DNA of 64,000 bases from Phragmitibacter sp965284365 (GTDB lineage Bacteria > Verrucomicrobiota > Verrucomicrobiia > Verrucomicrobiales > Verrucomicrobiaceae), in NCBI GenBank assembly GCA_965284365.1, contig OZ260079.1, positions 4,650,001-4,714,000 on the forward strand, given 5' to 3'. This document shows positions 23,631-33,275 of this stretch, one piece after another. The translations under genes and the position numbers were made by a program. The notes below the pieces were generated by a model, which was given only the letters and a program-made list of their open reading frames with translations, made no database searches and had not been told where the DNA came from. How positions within the stretch are numbered: position 1 is the first letter of the stretch; every line of letters starts with the position of its first letter.

Positions 23631-25949
23631 TCATTTGGGCTGAAGCAGCCTGTCCGCGATGGTGGGCGGGGGCCGGACTTCCAGCGAGACGGTGATGGAT
23701 TCGCCAGTCTGAGTATTGTTGAGGCTTAGCTTGTGCTTTCCCTCTCGCAGTTTAGCAAAGGTGCGGTTTTGGTCTTCATACAGTTCCAAGGTCGGCGAAG
23801 ACCAAGCGAAGTTTGCGGTTAAGGTGCCGCGCAACAGCAGGACGCTGCCACTGTTCCGAAGATCCGGGTCTAACACCACTACTGTTCCATCGACAGGACT
23901 GATAATGCGCAATGGACTGGCTGCCGCGGGGTTTGGATGCAAGGCCAAGAGGTCACTCTGCCAACTCGCATTCTGCTTCAGCCAATCGGCATACAGAGGT
24001 GGCAGATAGGCGCGGCCGGAAGCGGGTTCGTAGTCTTGTTCTTTGGCATCGGCGGGAACGGTGCCGGTCACAAACACTTCCTCCTGACTCGCACGGGCAG
24101 GAGCTGGAAGCCGGGAGACGCCCTTGCCATTGCGAGGATCGATGACGGCTTCGGTGATGAGATTCGGTTGAGCGTACCAACTGGTGCTCCGCGTCTCATG
24201 CAGATGCAGGAAGATGTCCCGGAAAATCGGTCCGGCGCCGGTGACGCCGCTGACGGAAGCCATGGGGGAATTATCGAAGTTGCCAGCCCAAACGCCCACC
24301 GTGAATTCAGGGGTAAAGCCGAGCGTCCAGTTGTCGCGGTAGTTCGTGCTGGTGCCGGTCTTCACCGCGCAACGGAACGGCATGCGGATGACAGAGTGCG
24401 GGCCGAAGGTGAGGGAGCGGGCGTTATTGTCGCTCAGGATGTCGGCGATGATGTAACTGCTCTCCTGAGGGAACAGCCGTTGCCGTGTGGCAGGAGTGGT
24501 CACGTCTGTTCGTAACGTCCAAGGTAACGTTTCGCCAAGGCGGGCGAGGCAGGCATAGGCATTGGCCAACTCCAACAAACGCACGGGAGCATTTCCAATG
24601 GTAAGGCCCAGGCCGTAGTGCTCCGGCTTCTCGTTCAAGGTGGTGATGCCGAGTTGGCAGAGCGAGTCATGGAGTAACGTCTCTCCGCCGATCTGGTGCA
24701 GGACACGCACGGCAGGGATGTTGAGTGAGTTGCCGAGGGCGGCCCGCAAGGTCACGGGGCCGTGGGTGCGCCGGTCATAATTCTCTGGGCGGTAGAGGCC
24801 GATGGCGGAAGCGTATTCGATCGGTAAATCCGGAATGATGCTGGCAGCGGTGTAGCCGTGCTCCAAGGCCAGTAAATACGTGAAGGGCTTGAGCGCGGAG
24901 CCGGGAGAATGGGGGACCCAGGCGCCATTGATCTGGCCGCCATGATCGGAGAAGAAAGCCCGCGAGCCTGCCAGGGCCAACACGCGGCCGGTCTGATTTG
25001 CGATCACCACGGCTGCGGCTTGCGTGACATGTTTGTTCTCCAAAGAGCGGAGGCGATGCTGGATGATGTCTTCGACCTTCCGTTGCAGGTCGGCTTCGAT
25101 GGTGGTGCGGATTTCCTGCGATGGTGAAGCGTTTGCGTGGGCGAGTTCCACGGCGTGAGGTGCGGCAAATCCACCGGTGAAGCGATTCACCTTCAGCTTC
25201 TCGTTCGAGGCCAGTTGGTGCTCCTCGTTTGTTAGCCATCCAAGATACAGCATGCGCTGAAGAATGTAGGCTTGTCGCTTCGCCAATCCTTTGCTGTTCC
25301 GGAAGGGATCGAGACGGCTAGGGGACTGAGGCAGGGCCGCGAAGAAGGCGCAGTCGGCGGGGGTGAGGTCGCGCAAGGGTTTCTGCAAGTAGCCTTCCGC
25401 GGCGCTAGTAAGGCCAGTGAACAAGTGGCCGAAGGCAACGCGATTGCTGTATTCGGTGAGGATGCGCTGCTTGTCCCAAGTCATCTCCAAGCGTCTGGCT
25501 TGGAGGGCTTCTCTAAGTTTCGTGGTGAAAGAGCGGTCTTTATTTTGACTCGATGACGAGACCTTGATGAGTTGTTGGGTGAGGGTCGAAGCACCGGATA
25601 CAACGCGCTTGTGTGTGAAGTTGTCTTTGGCGGCACGGCTTATGGCCAGCAGGTCTACGCCGCCATGGTCGAAGAAGCGTTTGTCCTCGGCAGCGAGGAT
25701 GGCATGGACCCAATGGGCGGGGAGTTCCTCATAGGTGGCCGGAGGGGCGGCGCGCTGGCCTTTCTCGGTGAGGTATTGGCGGAGGGGGGTGCCGTCAGAG
25801 GACAGGTAGCGCGGGGAGACCGGGAGCGGCGCGAGAAGAGCCTGAGGTAAGGGGACGGCGAAGGGGAGGGCCCACCAACCGAGAGCCGCGACGGCGACTG
25901 CCACCAAGAGGAAGCGGAACCAGCTGCGTCTGATGAGACTGAGTCCCAT
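23631..25949 (-). CDS. pbpC: Penicillin-binding protein 1C
   Basis: PbpC combines a glycosyltransferase (GT51) and a transpeptidase-like domain in peptidoglycan synthesis. The 772-residue protein has an N-terminal membrane helix (residues 10-32) and a GT51 domain with AAEDKRFFDHGGVD near 90 and STLTQQLIKV near 125. A linker follows, then a transpeptidase domain with the SxxK serine in GSALKPF near residue 348, SxN as SLN near 410 and KTGTS near 530. The C-terminal BiPBP_C domain is cued by ISPVDGTVVVLDPD. It is placed directly after a huge alpha-2-macroglobulin gene, the well-known partner. The intergenic 96 bp hold inverted repeats that may be an operator. Confidence 0.93.
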   Translation of the reverse strand: MGLSLIRRSWFRFLLVAVAVAALGWWALPFAVPLPQALLAPLPVSPRYLSSDGTPLRQYLTEKGQRAAPPATYEELPAHWVHAILAAEDKRFFDHGGVDLLAISRAAKDNFTHKRVVSGASTLTQQLIKVSSSSQNKDRSFTTKLREALQARRLEMTWDKQRILTEYSNRVAFGHLFTGLTSAAEGYLQKPLRDLTPADCAFFAALPQSPSRLDPFRNSKGLAKRQAYILQRMLYLGWLTNEEHQLASNEKLKVNRFTGGFAAPHAVELAHANASPSQEIRTTIEADLQRKVEDIIQHRLRSLENKHVTQAAAVVIANQTGRVLALAGSRAFFSDHGGQINGAWVPHSPGSALKPFTYLLALEHGYTAASIIPDLPIEYASAIGLYRPENYDRRTHGPVTLRAALGNSLNIPAVRVLHQIGGETLLHDSLCQLGITTLNEKPEHYGLGLTIGNAPVRLLELANAYACLARLGETLPWTLRTDVTTPATRQRLFPQESSYIIADILSDNNARSLTFGPHSVIRMPFRCAVKTGTSTNYRDNWTLGFTPEFTVGVWAGNFDNSPMASVSGVTGAGPIFRDIFLHLHETRSTSWYAQPNLITEAVIDPRNGKGVSRLPAPARASQEEVFVTGTVPADAKEQDYEPASGRAYLPPLYADWLKQNASWQSDLLALHPNPAAASPLRIISPVDGTVVVLDPDLRNSGSVLLLRGTLTANFAWSSPTLELYEDQNRTFAKLREGKHKLSLNNTQTGESITVSLEVRPPPTIADRLLQPK

Positions 25950-25961
25950 GATCGGTCATTT

Positions 25962-26000
25962 GTTATACTAGGGCGGTCAGTATAACTATGTAGTTATACT
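25962..26000. promoter_or_regulatory. Triple inverted-repeat region upstream of pbpC
   Basis: The half-site GTTATACT occurs at 25962-25969 and, as part of a perfect 22-bp palindrome (arms AGTATAACTA and TAGTTATACT, 2-bp centre), at 25993-26000. Its complement AGTATAAC is at 25979-25986. The core on the opposite strand, ACTACATAGT, is the same ten bases found in the palindrome at 11381-11404. It lies 13-51 bp upstream of the pbpC start. Confidence 0.55.
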
Positions 26001-26045
26001 TCGCGGCAATGTGTAAGCGGGTTTTCGGCTGAAACGAGTGAGACA

Positions 26046-29000
26046 TTACTTCTTGGCCACGTCCGAACCGTCGGCCATGGGCAGGGTCAGTATACGCTGA
26101 ATGTCGCTCAGACCGTACTGTTCCGGCTCGTACATGGCTTCAATCCGGGCAGGCGGAGCCACAACATCTCCTTCTGCGATGACGCGGGCGAGATATTTGA
26201 GGTGGAACTCGCCCTTTTGGCTCCAGTCGTTGGTGAAGAAGAGGGCTTTGTCATGCCGCAACTCGCGGTGGTCGGTGTACCAAGCGTTGTCTTCGCCTTC
26301 GGCATCCTTTCGGGTGTTCTGGGTGGTGAACTCCGGATTGATCGGTTCAAACACGCTGGGCAGAGGGTCTTCGATGGCGAGGTAACGGTTTGGCTTTGAG
26401 ACCTTGATGTTGAGCGTGATGACGATGAGATCGCCCACGTGGAGATCTTCCGCAGGCTCTAGTGTACCGACCGGGGTGAGGCGCTCATAAGTGCGGGTGA
26501 GACCGAAGCCTTTTGATACAGACTGGAACGTTTTGAGGTCAGGCCATGATTTGATTTCCACCCGCGTGCGCAGCGGCCCGGGAGCGGGCGTGGTCACGGT
26601 GAGAGGCTTGGCGCCGTCCTGCTTCGCGAACGCGAAGATCGATTGGGAACTGGAGAGACCCGTGGCGAGATTGCCGTCACCTTTTTGCTGGCCCCAGGCA
26701 AACTGGTAGGGGAGAGGGGCGGCGTCCTTGAGCGGTTTCTCGTTGGTGGAGAGGCCAGTGAGAATCCAGGCGTTGCTGAACGTCGTGCCCCAGTGGCCAC
26801 TGCCATTGCGGCTGAGCATCAGTTGGTTTGCGATCGCTTCCGCATCGGTGGTAAGACCGAGGTGGGCGCAAACAATGAGGCGGAGGCCCTGCACGGTCTG
26901 AGGTCCAAGCCAGAAGGATTCCCAGCGTCCCTTGGTCTTGGCAGGCTGCACCAATTCTGCAATCTGTTTGGCAGGCGCATTCGTGAGACACATGGATAAT
27001 GCCAGGAAAGCGCGGGCCGTTTCCGGGAGTTTCTCACGGCGGGAGAAAAGCATCGTCTGGTATGATGGTTCAGGCTTGCCGGCTTTTGCGAGCGTGTAGA
27101 GGGCAAGGGCGGCATCGCTCAAGGCTGCGCCGTCGGTGGTCTTCGCCAAGTCAAGTTCGCGGAGCTTGCCTGAGAGCCAACCCGTGAGTTTGTCGATGGA
27201 CTCCTGGGGAACAGCAATGCCCCATTCCTTGCATTTGATCAGACCGAAGCCGCCGTAAGCGGTGGCCCAGAGTTCAGCATCCGTGCCGCCGGGCCAGTAG
27301 GAGAGGCCACCTTCGTCCAACTGCATACGCATGAGACGATCTGCACCTCGCTGGATGGCACCCTTCACTTTGTCGGCCTCAAGCAAATCGGGGAACAGCG
27401 GTTCATACTTGGCGAGAGCAAGCCAAGGCAGGAGGCTGCTGGTGGTCTGCTCTACGCATCCATAAGGATAATGGAGAAGATACTCCATGGCATCACGGGT
27501 TTCACCCATGCGGGAGCGGCTGAAGTTCACGGTGACGGTGCCTTCGCCTTCGAGTAGCTGGGGATTCACCTTGCCCAACAGATTGGGCGATGTCGCAGGA
27601 GCCGTTAGTGTGGCGTACTTCACTTCACGCAAAGCAGGAGCAGGAGGGGTGACTTCGAACTTCGACTCCACGGCATCCACCAACGCTTCGCCGGGCCATT
27701 GCGTTGTGCCGACACGCCACTGCCAGGTGGCGGTGCCACGCTGGGTAAAGCGCACGGGGAAGGCCAGTGCGGTGGTCTCGCCCGGCTTCAGGGAGATGAC
27801 GCGGCGCTCGCTCTTTCCGTCGTTGGTCATGGTGCGGTTCTTGATGGCAACCATGGCAAAGGGGCGGGATTCGGTGATGAGTTTCGCGGTGCCGTCGAGC
27901 TTGAGTTCCACTTCGACCTGACCGGCGTACTTCGTGGTGTTGTGAACCACAGCCTTCAACAGGATCTCGTCACCGACGTGGGCGAAGCGCGGCACGACAG
28001 GCTCAACCATGAGCGGCTTGTTCACCGTGAAGGCGGAGACGCCTGTGCCAAACTGGATGGCGTCCTTCGTGGCGATGGCCATGATGCGGTAGCGAGTGAG
28101 ACTGTCAGGAACCTTGATCTTCGTCGTGACGGCGCCATTGGCATCCGTGGTGAGTGCAGCCTGCCAGATGGCGGTCGCCAGGAAGTTCTTCCGGAGAGCA
28201 TCATCCGCGCTGCCTTCATCACCGCCGCCGCCGACGAGCACACCTTTGTTGCCGCGATAGCGTTCCTTCAGGGACTCGGGAATAATGTCGCCCAGTGTCG
28301 TGTAGTTCGAGATGCCCAAGGGTGATGAGGCATGGAAGAACTCAAACGGCATGGGTGTCTCATAGGCCATGAGGCTGAGCACGCCTTCATCCACGGCATA
28401 AAGAGTGACTTCGGCACCACTCACTGGCTGCTTCTTCGCATCCTGCACGGTGGCCGTAACGGTCAGTTCTTCACCGGGTTTCACGGTGTCCTTGGAGGGC
28501 TTAGCATCGACATACAGTCGATGTGTGTCTGAAGGAACTTTGATCTCGCAATAGCCGACCTTGTACTCGGGCATGGCGTCCGGTTGCGGGCTGTCAGCCG
28601 CTCCACGGAAGACAACGACGGAGATAAAAGCATTGGGGCCGTCCTCTTCTGTCATCTTCACTTTGACCACGGGATTCTCTGGAGAGATTTCCGCAAGGAA
28701 CTGACGATGGACGCGGTTGCGCTCGACACTAACCAAGGCGGTGCCTGCGATGGGAGTCTTTACCACGACGCTGACTTCTTCGCCGGGTTTTGCTGTCGTC
28801 TTGTCAGGTTGAAGTGTCATCTTCGCGCCGTCTTCCCAAGACCAGGGGAACCCGGTGCCGCCGCCGATGACATAGAAGGGCACGCGGGTAAGGATGGTCT
28901 TGCCCTGAGCATCCATGGCCGTGAGCGTCATGAAGTAGGTGCCGCTGCGTTTCGGCGTGAAGCTGACTTTGCCGCTGCTGGCGCCGTTGTTGGCGGAGCG

Positions 29001-31850
29001 TAGATCGACTGAAGTTTTCGACTCCTCAATGAGCGTGCTCTGATTTTTCGTGATGGTGGCATCACCGGCGCCCTGCACGCGGACGGTATTCCATTCCTGA
29101 CGCTCGATCTTCACCTGAGCCTGCACAGGTGCGGTGAAGGGTTTGCCCTCTGGAGTGATGGCGACCAAGTCCAATGAATAAGGACTGTTAGCGGTGCCAT
29201 ACCAAGTGGTTTTCTTTGCGCCCACCAGGAAATCCGCACCGGGAATCTGGAAGGTGGCTGTGCTGGAAATGGTCTGCTGATTCACGTCGGTGACATCCGC
29301 ATAGACATTCACTATTTGAGGCAAGGCTTGGGCTTGGAGGGGAGGAGCGGGCAGTTCGATGCTGGCTTTGCCATCTTCAGTAAGAGTGAGCGTGCCATTG
29401 GCGCCCCAAGGTTCTTCTTCCGCTTCCTCGGACGCGGTTTCATCGTCGAGATCCTGACCATAATGCCACCAGGAATCGGCATCTCCGAAATGAAAGTCTG
29501 CATATTCGGAGGGTGGCGTGTAGAGAGGCTCAAGGTGAGCCATCCAGGAGATCTTTGCCTCGGAGAGAGGCTTGCCCATATAGTAGCGGGCGCTGAGGGG
29601 GACAGTGAGGCGATCCTTTTCGACCTTGTACTTGTCACCCTGGAGAGCGACTTCAAAGCTGTTCGGTTTGTATTCATCGACCCGCAGATCGAGATAGGCA
29701 AAGCCACGGTCTTCACCATCGCTCTCGTCATCCTCAGCTTTGGGATCGGCGTTCTTTTTCGGGAACTTGAGCTGGAGTGTATACCAACCGACGGAGGCCT
29801 CAGGGAGCTTGATGTCTTCACTCCAGGAGCCGTTCGCGCTGAAGGTGACTTTCTTATCCACCAAGGTCCTGTTTTCCGGTGTGCGAATGATGAGCTGACC
29901 GACGAGGGGCTCGGCGCTGAATGCGAATTTATCACCGCTGCGTTGGCGGAAGATGGCTTTCACATGAGCGGTGTCGCCGGGCTTGTAGACGGGGCGATCC
30001 GCGAAGATAAAAGTCTGCAATCGGTCACGCCATGGCGCTTCCCAGCCGATCTCGATGCCCTGACCGTAGAGGCCAATGCGAGTGTCCTGCTCGAAGAAAT
30101 TCAAGGCGGTGACATCGGCGCCATTTTTGGCGAGCACCCAGGCGGCGTCTTTGGCAGGGATGGAAGCAAGGCCACTTGCATCCGTTTGCGCCGTTTGGAG
30201 GGGTTGCTGGGCCAAGTCCGTGAGCGTGATTTGCACGTTTGGCAAAGGCTTGCCGGTTTTTAGTGAGAACGCAAAAACGAGCGCTTCCTCACCGGAACTT
30301 TTCAAGAGAAGCCCGATGTCCGTAAAGTCGACCACCGCGCGATTGATAACCGTGCGCTCCGGCGCCCCATCCTGGGCGGTGCCGACGATCTCGATGAAGG
30401 CGGGACCACTGGCGGCCTGTCCAAGGACTTCACGCCAGTTCAACTGGAAGACGGTGGACTTCTGCAGCAGCTTTTCATTGGGGTAAGTTTTCTCGAACAC
30501 CTGAGTGCCGGGGAAGTTTTCATAGGGCGTATCCTTGATCTGTTTCTCCGCCTTCTTTGGGTCGTCAGTCCAGGCATAGCTGTCCGCATGCAGCGCGCGG
30601 GCTTTGAGGAGATCGGCATCGGTGAGTTGTTTCACGCGTACGCGCAGGTCTTTGAAATTCGCGGCATAGATGTCCAGGATGCCTTTGCCATTGGACATGA
30701 GCGAACTGATGCGGGCACTGGTGGACACGAAAGGCTCGCTGGGATTGAAAGTGACGGCTTCCTTGACTGGAGACTCCAAGGGGAGACCATCCGCACCGGG
30801 AGCGCCGTTGGCCACGGTGACCACGTAGTCGGTGTTGAGTTGGAAATCGCCAGCGATGCTGACGGAATTGAACGCGACTTTGACCTGCTGATTCGGGACC
30901 TCAGGCGATACCTTGATAAAAGGTTTCAGCGCAGCGGCTTGTTCCTCTGCGTTCATGTCGCCAGTGAGCATGGCCTTGGTGAACGTGACTTCAATCTCGT
31001 GGGGCGAATCGAAATGCGTGGTCGCGCTGATGGACTTCACGGTCAGTGGGAGCACGGAACCCCAGATGAGGGCTTCCGTAGGTGTGAACTGAGCGGTGCC
31101 GCTGGCGTTCTTCAGCGAGGAATCCACCACGAGCCGCCAGCCTTTGCCGACAGGAAGAGCTTCCGTGGCTTCGACTGCCAGAGCATTGGGCCGGGTGTCG
31201 CTGGACTTCAGGTCGGGTGTGATGCGTTTGGCCTGCTCTTCCCAAGTGGCAATAATGGTCGGGCTGTACTGGCGTTTAAAGTCCTTCACCGTCGCAGGGC
31301 GGACGGTGGCGGGGATACGGCCACCGCCAGATTCGGCCTCCCAATAAAAGGCCTTCTCGAAGCTCGCGACGTTCACGGCGTCGTTAAACTGCAGGAGGAA
31401 CATGGCCTTCCGTTGGGCGGAGTTGCCATAGGAATAGGGATAGTCCTTCCATTGATCGGCGACGTGGAAGGTTTCCGTAGAGAACTCGCCCAACTCATCG
31501 GCAGGAACTTCGGCGCCCTGGGCATTCTTGAGGCCTGCACGCAAAGTGAAAGCGTAGGCGGTGCCCATGGCGGGAACGCCGGTGAAATGAAACTGGCCGC
31601 TGCGGGTGCTGGTCCATTTGAATTCACCTTTGACTTCCGGGGTGACGGCGAGGGGAGAGACGTCGGCGATTTTCCCTACCTGATCCTTCGGGATCATGGC
31701 TTCGTCGAAACGCACCTCCAGGGTGGAGGACGGATTCAGGGTTTCCTCATCGTAAACGAGTTCCGCAGCGCCAGCATTCTGGACGGCAGAGGAAGCGAGG
31801 AGCGCCACGGTGAATAGGGAGGCCAGGGAGGCAAACGCGGTCTTCTTCAT
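26046..31850 (-). CDS. Bacterial alpha-2-macroglobulin
   Basis: Bacterial alpha-2-macroglobulins trap attacking proteases in the periplasm and often pair with PbpC for envelope repair. The 1934-residue protein shows MG-type domains: an MG2-like RPVYKPGDTAHVKAIFRQ near residue 615, MG7-like KPGEEVSVVVKTP near 1000, and an A2M region KNFLATAIWQAALTTDANG near 1218. The thioester motif PYGCVEQTTS has Cys1465, Glu1467 and Gln1468. The signal peptide (LASLFTVALLASSAVQNAGAA) lacks a lipobox, unlike the lipidated E. coli YfhM, so it may be soluble in the periplasm. pbpC follows 96 bp downstream on the same strand. The C-terminal part has a long helical and beta region as expected. Confidence 0.93.
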   Translation of the reverse strand: MKKTAFASLASLFTVALLASSAVQNAGAAELVYDEETLNPSSTLEVRFDEAMIPKDQVGKIADVSPLAVTPEVKGEFKWTSTRSGQFHFTGVPAMGTAYAFTLRAGLKNAQGAEVPADELGEFSTETFHVADQWKDYPYSYGNSAQRKAMFLLQFNDAVNVASFEKAFYWEAESGGGRIPATVRPATVKDFKRQYSPTIIATWEEQAKRITPDLKSSDTRPNALAVEATEALPVGKGWRLVVDSSLKNASGTAQFTPTEALIWGSVLPLTVKSISATTHFDSPHEIEVTFTKAMLTGDMNAEEQAAALKPFIKVSPEVPNQQVKVAFNSVSIAGDFQLNTDYVVTVANGAPGADGLPLESPVKEAVTFNPSEPFVSTSARISSLMSNGKGILDIYAANFKDLRVRVKQLTDADLLKARALHADSYAWTDDPKKAEKQIKDTPYENFPGTQVFEKTYPNEKLLQKSTVFQLNWREVLGQAASGPAFIEIVGTAQDGAPERTVINRAVVDFTDIGLLLKSSGEEALVFAFSLKTGKPLPNVQITLTDLAQQPLQTAQTDASGLASIPAKDAAWVLAKNGADVTALNFFEQDTRIGLYGQGIEIGWEAPWRDRLQTFIFADRPVYKPGDTAHVKAIFRQRSGDKFAFSAEPLVGQLIIRTPENRTLVDKKVTFSANGSWSEDIKLPEASVGWYTLQLKFPKKNADPKAEDDESDGEDRGFAYLDLRVDEYKPNSFEVALQGDKYKVEKDRLTVPLSARYYMGKPLSEAKISWMAHLEPLYTPPSEYADFHFGDADSWWHYGQDLDDETASEEAEEEPWGANGTLTLTEDGKASIELPAPPLQAQALPQIVNVYADVTDVNQQTISSTATFQIPGADFLVGAKKTTWYGTANSPYSLDLVAITPEGKPFTAPVQAQVKIERQEWNTVRVQGAGDATITKNQSTLIEESKTSVDLRSANNGASSGKVSFTPKRSGTYFMTLTAMDAQGKTILTRVPFYVIGGGTGFPWSWEDGAKMTLQPDKTTAKPGEEVSVVVKTPIAGTALVSVERNRVHRQFLAEISPENPVVKVKMTEEDGPNAFISVVVFRGAADSPQPDAMPEYKVGYCEIKVPSDTHRLYVDAKPSKDTVKPGEELTVTATVQDAKKQPVSGAEVTLYAVDEGVLSLMAYETPMPFEFFHASSPLGISNYTTLGDIIPESLKERYRGNKGVLVGGGGDEGSADDALRKNFLATAIWQAALTTDANGAVTTKIKVPDSLTRYRIMAIATKDAIQFGTGVSAFTVNKPLMVEPVVPRFAHVGDEILLKAVVHNTTKYAGQVEVELKLDGTAKLITESRPFAMVAIKNRTMTNDGKSERRVISLKPGETTALAFPVRFTQRGTATWQWRVGTTQWPGEALVDAVESKFEVTPPAPALREVKYATLTAPATSPNLLGKVNPQLLEGEGTVTVNFSRSRMGETRDAMEYLLHYPYGCVEQTTSSLLPWLALAKYEPLFPDLLEADKVKGAIQRGADRLMRMQLDEGGLSYWPGGTDAELWATAYGGFGLIKCKEWGIAVPQESIDKLTGWLSGKLRELDLAKTTDGAALSDAALALYTLAKAGKPEPSYQTMLFSRREKLPETARAFLALSMCLTNAPAKQIAELVQPAKTKGRWESFWLGPQTVQGLRLIVCAHLGLTTDAEAIANQLMLSRNGSGHWGTTFSNAWILTGLSTNEKPLKDAAPLPYQFAWGQQKGDGNLATGLSSSQSIFAFAKQDGAKPLTVTTPAPGPLRTRVEIKSWPDLKTFQSVSKGFGLTRTYERLTPVGTLEPAEDLHVGDLIVITLNIKVSKPNRYLAIEDPLPSVFEPINPEFTTQNTRKDAEGEDNAWYTDHRELRHDKALFFTNDWSQKGEFHLKYLARVIAEGDVVAPPARIEAMYEPEQYGLSDIQRILTLPMADGSDVAKK

Positions 31851-32428
31851 TGGGAAAGTGAGAATGGCTCAGTGTAACAGGAATGAATGGAATGACGAGA
31901 ATTCGCGGGGAAAATTCTGTGAATTTTTAGAATGGGTGGGGTGGGCGTGATTCGGGTGTTTGTGGATGGGATGTCGGTAGCTGAAGAGGTGTGACAGGGG
32001 AACGAATGCAAAAAGATTGTAAGTTCACACCGCACGATGAGGATTCAGATTCTCAGTACTGCTGTTGACAAATTGTACTTGGAGGGGCCTTGATGAATGA
32101 AGTAGGTGAAGCGATTGTGTTGTATTAGCGAGGCAATGTGCTGAATGCGTCAAGCCGCAGCAGTCCAACCGGCTTCGCCTGTGACGTGATCGTGGTAGGA
32201 ATGATGTCAAGGGTTGGCCTTCTCCGTCCTCGTCGGAGCAAGCTCCTCCAGCCACAGAGCGGCAGCAAGCTGCATGCACTTCAGACATGCCCGGCTGGAT
32301 CCGGAGGTGAGTGTGAGTGTTTGTTAGGAAGGCGAAGTGGCCGAGAAGCCCTGCGGGCATCTCAGCACTCCGAAAAGTCTTCAGGCCTGACGGTGCGTTG
32401 CGGTGAAGATAGCCTGTGGTGTAGTGAT
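31851..32428. other. Intergenic region between hisH and alpha-2-macroglobulin genes
   Basis: This is 578 bp with no convincing gene. The part near the macroglobulin start (31851-32190) probably carries its promoter, but no clean -35/-10 pair stands out. The rest is occupied by a copy of the composite palindromic repeat at 32197-32381. Confidence 0.55.
32197..32381 (-). repeat. Composite palindromic repeat, copy C (minus orientation)
   Basis: Read on the minus strand it opens with the same 24-bp block as copy A (here 32358-32381). A hairpin of GCCC/GGGC arms follows (32348-32358), where copy A has GGCCGT/ACGGCC. A spacer follows, then GCAGC-TT-GCTGC (32262-32273) and GGAGC-TT-GCTCC (32235-32246), and a tail whose plus-strand form is AGGAATGATGTCA (32197-32209), shared exactly with copy D. 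It lies between hisH and the macroglobulin gene, on their coding strand. Confidence 0.7.
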
Positions 32429-33055
32429 TTATTCCTGCAGGAACGTCACAGAGTTCCGCAGCAATGTTAGTCCAGCATTCTGACTCTTCTCCGGGTGGTA
32501 TTGCACTGCGACCAGATTCGGGGCGACGACGCCACTAAAGAAGTTGCCGTTGTAGTCGGTCACACAGCCTTGTTGGCCTTTTTCTTCAGGCTCCGGGTAG
32601 TAGGAGTGGACGAAGTAGAAGGCGCTTTCTTCGCCAAGGTCTTTCCACACGGGGTGGGTGGGGTCGGTGAAGCGGGCGGTGTTCCAGCCCATGTGGGGAA
32701 TCTTGAGGCCGGGGGAAGGCGTGAAGTGTTTCACGTGGCCCTTCATGGTGGCGAGACCTTGGGTCTCGGCGCTTTCTTCGCTGGATTCAAAGAGGAGTTG
32801 GTAGCCAAGGCAGATTCCGAGGTATGGGCGGCCTTCTGCGAGCCATTTTTTGACGGGCTGCCAGAGACCGGTGATTTGCAGTTGGCGGACGGCATCGCCA
32901 AAGGCGCCCTGGCCTGGAAGGACGAGGAGGTCGAGGGAGTCGATCTGTTTGGCGGAGTTGATGAACTCGGCGGCGTGGTCAATGGCCTTGAAGGCATTGC
33001 TGACGCTGCGGAGGTTGCCGCCGCCGTAGTCGAGGATTCCGATGTTTAGAGACAC
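32429..33055 (-). CDS. hisH: Imidazole glycerol phosphate synthase subunit HisH
   Basis: HisH is the glutaminase subunit that feeds ammonia to HisF in histidine biosynthesis. The 208-residue protein has the class I amidotransferase pattern: IGILDYGGGNLRSV at the start, LPGQGAFGDAV near residue 46, nucleophile Cys82 in YLGICLGYQLLFE, and the His/Glu pair in VQYHPEKS near residue 190. The length is normal. hisB lies 220 bp upstream on the same strand. The hisF partner is not in the window. Both intergenic spaces around hisH hold copies of the composite palindromic repeat. Confidence 0.95.
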   Translation of the reverse strand: MSLNIGILDYGGGNLRSVSNAFKAIDHAAEFINSAKQIDSLDLLVLPGQGAFGDAVRQLQITGLWQPVKKWLAEGRPYLGICLGYQLLFESSEESAETQGLATMKGHVKHFTPSPGLKIPHMGWNTARFTDPTHPVWKDLGEESAFYFVHSYYPEPEEKGQQGCVTDYNGNFFSGVVAPNLVAVQYHPEKSQNAGLTLLRNSVTFLQE

Positions 33056-33117
33056 TAGGTGGAAAAGTGAAAGGGTGAAGGGTACAAGTGGTTACGAGTG
33101 AAGCGACTGATGAGAGC

Positions 33118-33220
33118 AGGAATGATGTCAGGAGTCGGCCTGCTCCGGCCCGTCGGAGCAAGCTCCACAAACCGAGCAGCGGCCTGCGAAGCCGCAAAGC
33201 GAACCCGCACGCACTCCAAA
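33118..33220 (-). repeat. Composite palindromic repeat, copy D (minus orientation)
   Basis: On the minus strand it starts with TTTGGAGTGCG (33210-33220), as in copy A. A GCGGC/GCCGC hairpin with seven-base loop follows (33179-33195), then GGAGC-TT-GCTCC (33155-33166) and TCCTGACATCATTCCT (33118-33133 read on minus), shared in part with copy C. The 24-bp opening block of A and C is absent. It lies between hisB and hisH on their coding strand. Confidence 0.65.
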
Positions 33221-33275
33221 ATGCCTCACAAACTGACGACCCGGGATTTTTACACGATTCGCCACTTTTAACGCC

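Noticed and set aside
30588..31817. Open frame of 409 codons on the plus strand
   Set aside because: It is antisense to the alpha-2-macroglobulin gene, whose domains are clear. The composition is typical of a G+C-rich shadow frame.
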